From assembly GCA_905198475.1 (NCBI GenBank), contig CAJKCQ010000076.1, positions 1-9,299 of the forward strand: a DNA stretch of 9,299 nt. Reading direction: 5' to 3'. A program made the translations under genes and the position numbers. The notes below the pieces were generated by a model. That model did not search any database. It was not told where the DNA came from and saw nothing but the letters and a program-made list of their open reading frames with translations. The number at the start of each line of letters is the position of its first letter. Within the stretch, counting starts at the first letter, position 1. This document shows positions 7,681 through 9,299 of this stretch, in pieces. Source of the DNA: an uncultured Sutterella sp. (GTDB lineage Bacteria > Pseudomonadota > Gammaproteobacteria > Burkholderiales > Burkholderiaceae_F).

Positions 7681-7882
7681 TCATCTGGATTTGCCGGGCT
7701 CTCTGAAAAGAGCGCGGCTCGAGCGAGAATCGAGAGAGAAGGTTCTCTGCTCGTCGCTTCACGCCTCCGGCTTCCGCAACCGTTTTTCTGCCGCCGCCGC
7801 ACCTCGATGTGCGGCGGTTCCGCCGAAGCAAGGACCTTCGGCGGCTCGCCCCCGGGTTTTCGGACTTGGGGGATTTTTTTTT
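7620..7882 (+). ncRNA. Candidate small structured RNA ending at a strong intrinsic terminator
   Basis: A transcript starting in or just after the AT-rich island would run about 200-260 bases and end at the T9 run at 7874-7882. It would contain a 6-bp stem (7659-7664 with 7682-7687), small stems around 7690-7750, then two similar 9-bp hairpins and the terminator hairpin. No reading frame here looks like a protein: candidates lack a good start and are low-complexity Arg, Ser and Pro. It matches no RNA family I can name; tRNA, RNase P, tmRNA and 6S hallmarks are not evident. The 5' end is a guess. The alternative is that this is the long 3' untranslated region of the helicase gene. Confidence 0.3.
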
Positions 7883-8051
7883 GCGTCTGAAATGGGCGAA
7901 TGCAACCGGGTGGACGCCTCCGGGAGCAGGAGGCGGCCCTCAAGCCTGCAGCCGGAAGCGGGGGTGTTCGCGGCGGGTCGAAATCCGAGGGACGCCCAAG
8001 GCAAAACCGCTCACCTGACGAACAGAGACCTCGTCGGGCAGATGAAGATTG
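7675..8051. repeat. 13-base perfect inverted repeat bounding 377 bases
   Basis: CAATCTTCATCTG at 7675-7687 recurs as its exact reverse complement at 8039-8051. The enclosed segment carries the tandem hairpins and T9 run and another 7-bp hairpin at 7915-7935 (CGCCTCC with GGAGGCG). I see no target-site duplication just outside the repeats, so a miniature transposon is not shown. The part from 7883 to 8105 holds no gene, RNA or promoter that I can support apart from that hairpin, which may be the 3' end structure of the convergent permease gene but has no U-tract on that strand. Confidence 0.5.
7794..7882 (+). terminator. Three tandem hairpins ending in a nine-T run: intrinsic terminator
   Basis: Hairpin A pairs CCGCCGCAC (7794-7802) with GTGCGGCGG (7809-7817). 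Hairpin B pairs CCGCCGAAG (7820-7828) with CTTCGGCGG (7836-7844). Hairpin C pairs CCCCCGGG (7849-7856) with CTTGGGGG (7865-7872), including two G-U pairs, and is followed by A and nine T (7874-7882). Hairpin C plus the T-run is a textbook rho-independent terminator for + strand transcription. A and B share CCGCCG/CGGCGG arms but have different loops and inner pairs, suggesting conserved stems rather than chance. It ends a + strand transcript, either of the helicase operon or of a separate RNA. Confidence 0.8.
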
Positions 8052-8105
8052 AGCCCGCCCGAAGAACCGGGATCAAGCGCATGGTGTGCCGGCGCTTCCA
8101 TCCGC

Positions 8106-9233
8106 TCACGCCACCTTGTTCCTGAAGAGCCACGCCGCTCCCGGGATCGTCACGAGCGCGATCACGGCGAGGGGCCAGAGGTAGGGGAGGACGTCGGCGA
8201 GCCCGGCGTTCTCGAAGTAGATCATCCGCACCGTGAGGATGCCGTAGCGCACGGGGTTCATCACCGTGAGGGTCTGCATCCATCCGGGCATCGCCGCCAC
8301 CGGGGTCATGAGGCCTGAGAGGACGAGCGAGGGAAGCAAGAGGATGAAGGCGAGGACCACGGACTGCTGCAGCGTCTTGGACCAGGCGGAGATCGCGAGC
8401 GCGAGCCCGACGATGCTCGTCGAGAAGAGCGTCACCACGAAGATGAGGAGCCAGATCGAACCCGCGAAGGGAATCCCGAACCACCAGCGGCAGACCGAGA
8501 AGATCATGAGGCTCTGCGCGACGCCGATCACGATCGGGGCGGCGGCCTTGCCCAAGAGAATCTCCACGGGTGAGAGCGGCGTCATGAGCATCATGTCGAA
8601 GGACCCTTCCTCGCGCTCGCGCGAAACGGCAAGCCCCGCGAGGAGCATTACCTGAATCATTGCGAGGCCGAGAATGAGGCCGGACATGATGTTGTAGCGG
8701 GTGATGCCGTTTTCGTTGTAGCGCCACCGGTCCACGATCTCGATGGGGCCGGCCGCGCCCGCCTCGCGGTTGAGGGCTTCGACGACGGCCGAGACGTAGC
8801 CCGTTGCGACGTTCGCGGTCGTGGTGTTGCGCGCGTCCGCGGCGACGAAGATTCTGCCCGCCTCGCCCCGGGCGATCCTCCGCGCGAAGTCGTCCGGGAT
8901 GTAGACGCCGATCAGCGCCTCGCCCTCGTAGACCGCGCGCTCGAGCGCGTTGAAGGAGAGGGGATTCCCAGCGCGCACGAAGATGCGGTTCGATTCGAGG
9001 GCGCGCAGCACCCGCTCGCTCGCGGGGCTCCGCGAGGCGTCGAAGACCACGTAGGGCGCCTCCTCGAGGTTGAAGGTGGCCCCGTAGCCGAAGAGGATCG
9101 ACTGCGCGATGATGGGCACGACGAGGATGCGCCGCATCCCGGGGTCGCGCAGAAGCGTCATGAGCTCCTTCTTCGCGAGGGCGCGCAGCCGCCCGAAGCT
9201 CGCGGAGAGAAGATGAAGAAAATGCATCACCAT
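8106..9233 (-). CDS. ABC-2 type transporter permease (YhhJ/YbhS/YbhR class)
   Basis: This 375-residue inner-membrane protein would be one transmembrane half of an ABC exporter. Likely membrane helices are at about 35-53, 182-203, 230-250, 258-283, 290-312 and 348-370. Between helices 1 and 2 lies an extracytoplasmic domain of about 125 residues, as in this class. Family marks include the basic N-terminal region with ELMTLLRD at 23-30, the cytoplasmic SREREEGSFD and TPLSPVEILLGK stretch at about 204-229, and NPVRYGI at 326-332. Length and layout are normal and no residue seems missing. Known relatives work with an ABC ATPase, often a second permease and an HlyD-like protein, in export of drugs or other compounds; the substrate here cannot be told. 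No ATPase is in the window, so it should lie beyond the right edge. ATG 9233 is chosen because GAGG at 9240-9243 precedes it by 6 bases. The longer GTG start at 9284 would translate the transposon-like hairpin. The gene converges on the helicase gene. Confidence 0.93.
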   Translation of the reverse strand: MVMHFLHLLSASFGRLRALAKKELMTLLRDPGMRRILVVPIIAQSILFGYGATFNLEEAPYVVFDASRSPASERVLRALESNRIFVRAGNPLSFNALERAVYEGEALIGVYIPDDFARRIARGEAGRIFVAADARNTTTANVATGYVSAVVEALNREAGAAGPIEIVDRWRYNENGITRYNIMSGLILGLAMIQVMLLAGLAVSREREEGSFDMMLMTPLSPVEILLGKAAAPIVIGVAQSLMIFSVCRWWFGIPFAGSIWLLIFVVTLFSTSIVGLALAISAWSKTLQQSVVLAFILLLPSLVLSGLMTPVAAMPGWMQTLTVMNPVRYGILTVRMIYFENAGLADVLPYLWPLAVIALVTIPGAAWLFRNKVA

Positions 9234-9237
9234 CGTG

Positions 9238-9243
9238 TCCCTC
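9238..9243 (-). promoter_or_regulatory. Ribosome binding site of the permease gene
   Basis: On the minus strand GAGGGA occupies 9243-9238, with GAGG 6 bases before the ATG at 9233. This decides the start against the upstream GTG at 9284 and against the ATG at 9227. Confidence 0.6.
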
Positions 9244-9244
9244 G

Positions 9245-9289
9245 CTTGACGCACTCCCCGCCCTGAAGGACGGGGATTCTCCACTTGAC
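9245..9289 (-). repeat. IS200/IS605-type end hairpin with flanking GTCAAG repeats
   Basis: On the minus strand, CCCCGTCC (9275-9268), loop TTCA (9267-9264) and GGGCGGGG (9263-9256) form an 8-bp stem with one G-U pair. It is flanked by GTCAAG at 9289-9284 and again at 9250-9245. The G-U pair exists only when the minus strand is transcribed or single-stranded; the plus strand has a C/A mismatch, so the minus strand is the sense orientation. The sequence GGAGAATCCCC before the stem and GGGGAG after it is what I recall from the right ends of tnpB-carrying IS200/IS605 elements, and TCAA is a known right-end cleavage motif in some members such as IS608. A tnpB gene could therefore lie just beyond the right edge on the minus strand; the window does not show it. 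Confidence 0.6.
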
Positions 9290-9299
9290 CAACGCTCAG

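Noticed and set aside
7973..7989. Sequence GGTCGAAATCC resembling a tRNA T-arm
   Set aside because: The arm does not pair properly, no acceptor stem, anticodon arm or CCA end can be found at the right distances, and the match is weak.
7515..8125. Several small open frames in the convergent gap (minus 7515-7943; plus 7627-7890 and 7667-8125)
   Set aside because: They run through hairpins and the T9 run, have weak or absent ribosome sites, and give low-complexity Arg/Ser/Pro proteins. The 7667 frame also runs into the end of the permease gene.
8011..8727. Second minus-strand frame overlapping the permease
   Set aside because: It is a frame-shifted shadow rich in Arg and His; the permease frame has clear membrane helices and family motifs.
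1..9299. CRISPR array, prophage or toxin-antitoxin genes
   Set aside because: I looked for direct repeats with regular spacing, phage structural or integrase genes and small paired genes, and found none in either strand.

Overview
This is a G+C-rich bacterial window (one coding line I counted by hand is about 72% G+C). It holds two large co-directional genes on the + strand, then a 676-base non-coding gap, then one convergent gene on the - strand. The permease and the codon use look proteobacterial, perhaps a Burkholderiales-type gut organism such as Sutterellaceae. That placement is a weak impression from protein style, not a database result.

Layout. Positions 3-44 hold a strong palindrome of the kind seen at IS200/IS605 (TnpB-type) transposon ends; it runs into the ribosome binding site of the first gene. 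Positions 51-3128 encode a 1025-residue acidic cytoplasmic protein that I do not recognise. A 110-base spacer with two stem-loops follows. Positions 3239-7429 encode a 1396-residue SNF2/RapA-type helicase-like ATPase with all the core motifs intact, a probable winged-helix N-terminus and a long family-specific middle region. Between 7430 and 8105 no protein gene is credible, but the gap is highly structured: two G+C-rich stem-loops after the helicase, an AT-rich island (about 37% G+C), three tandem hairpins ending in nine T residues, and a 13-base inverted repeat. Positions 8106-9233 (- strand) encode an ABC-2 type transporter permease of the YhhJ/YbhS/YbhR class. A second IS200/IS605-like palindrome at 9256-9275 sits directly upstream of its ribosome binding site.

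How the parts may work together. The unknown protein and the SNF2 ATPase share strand and order and are probably expressed as a pair; the unknown protein could be a partner, adaptor or effector of the motor. Nothing in the sequence proves a defence role. The permease is unrelated and should need an ATPase, and perhaps a second permease and a membrane-fusion protein, encoded beyond the right edge. The best candidates for something new are the two-gene unknown/SNF2 module and the possible small RNA ending at about 7882.
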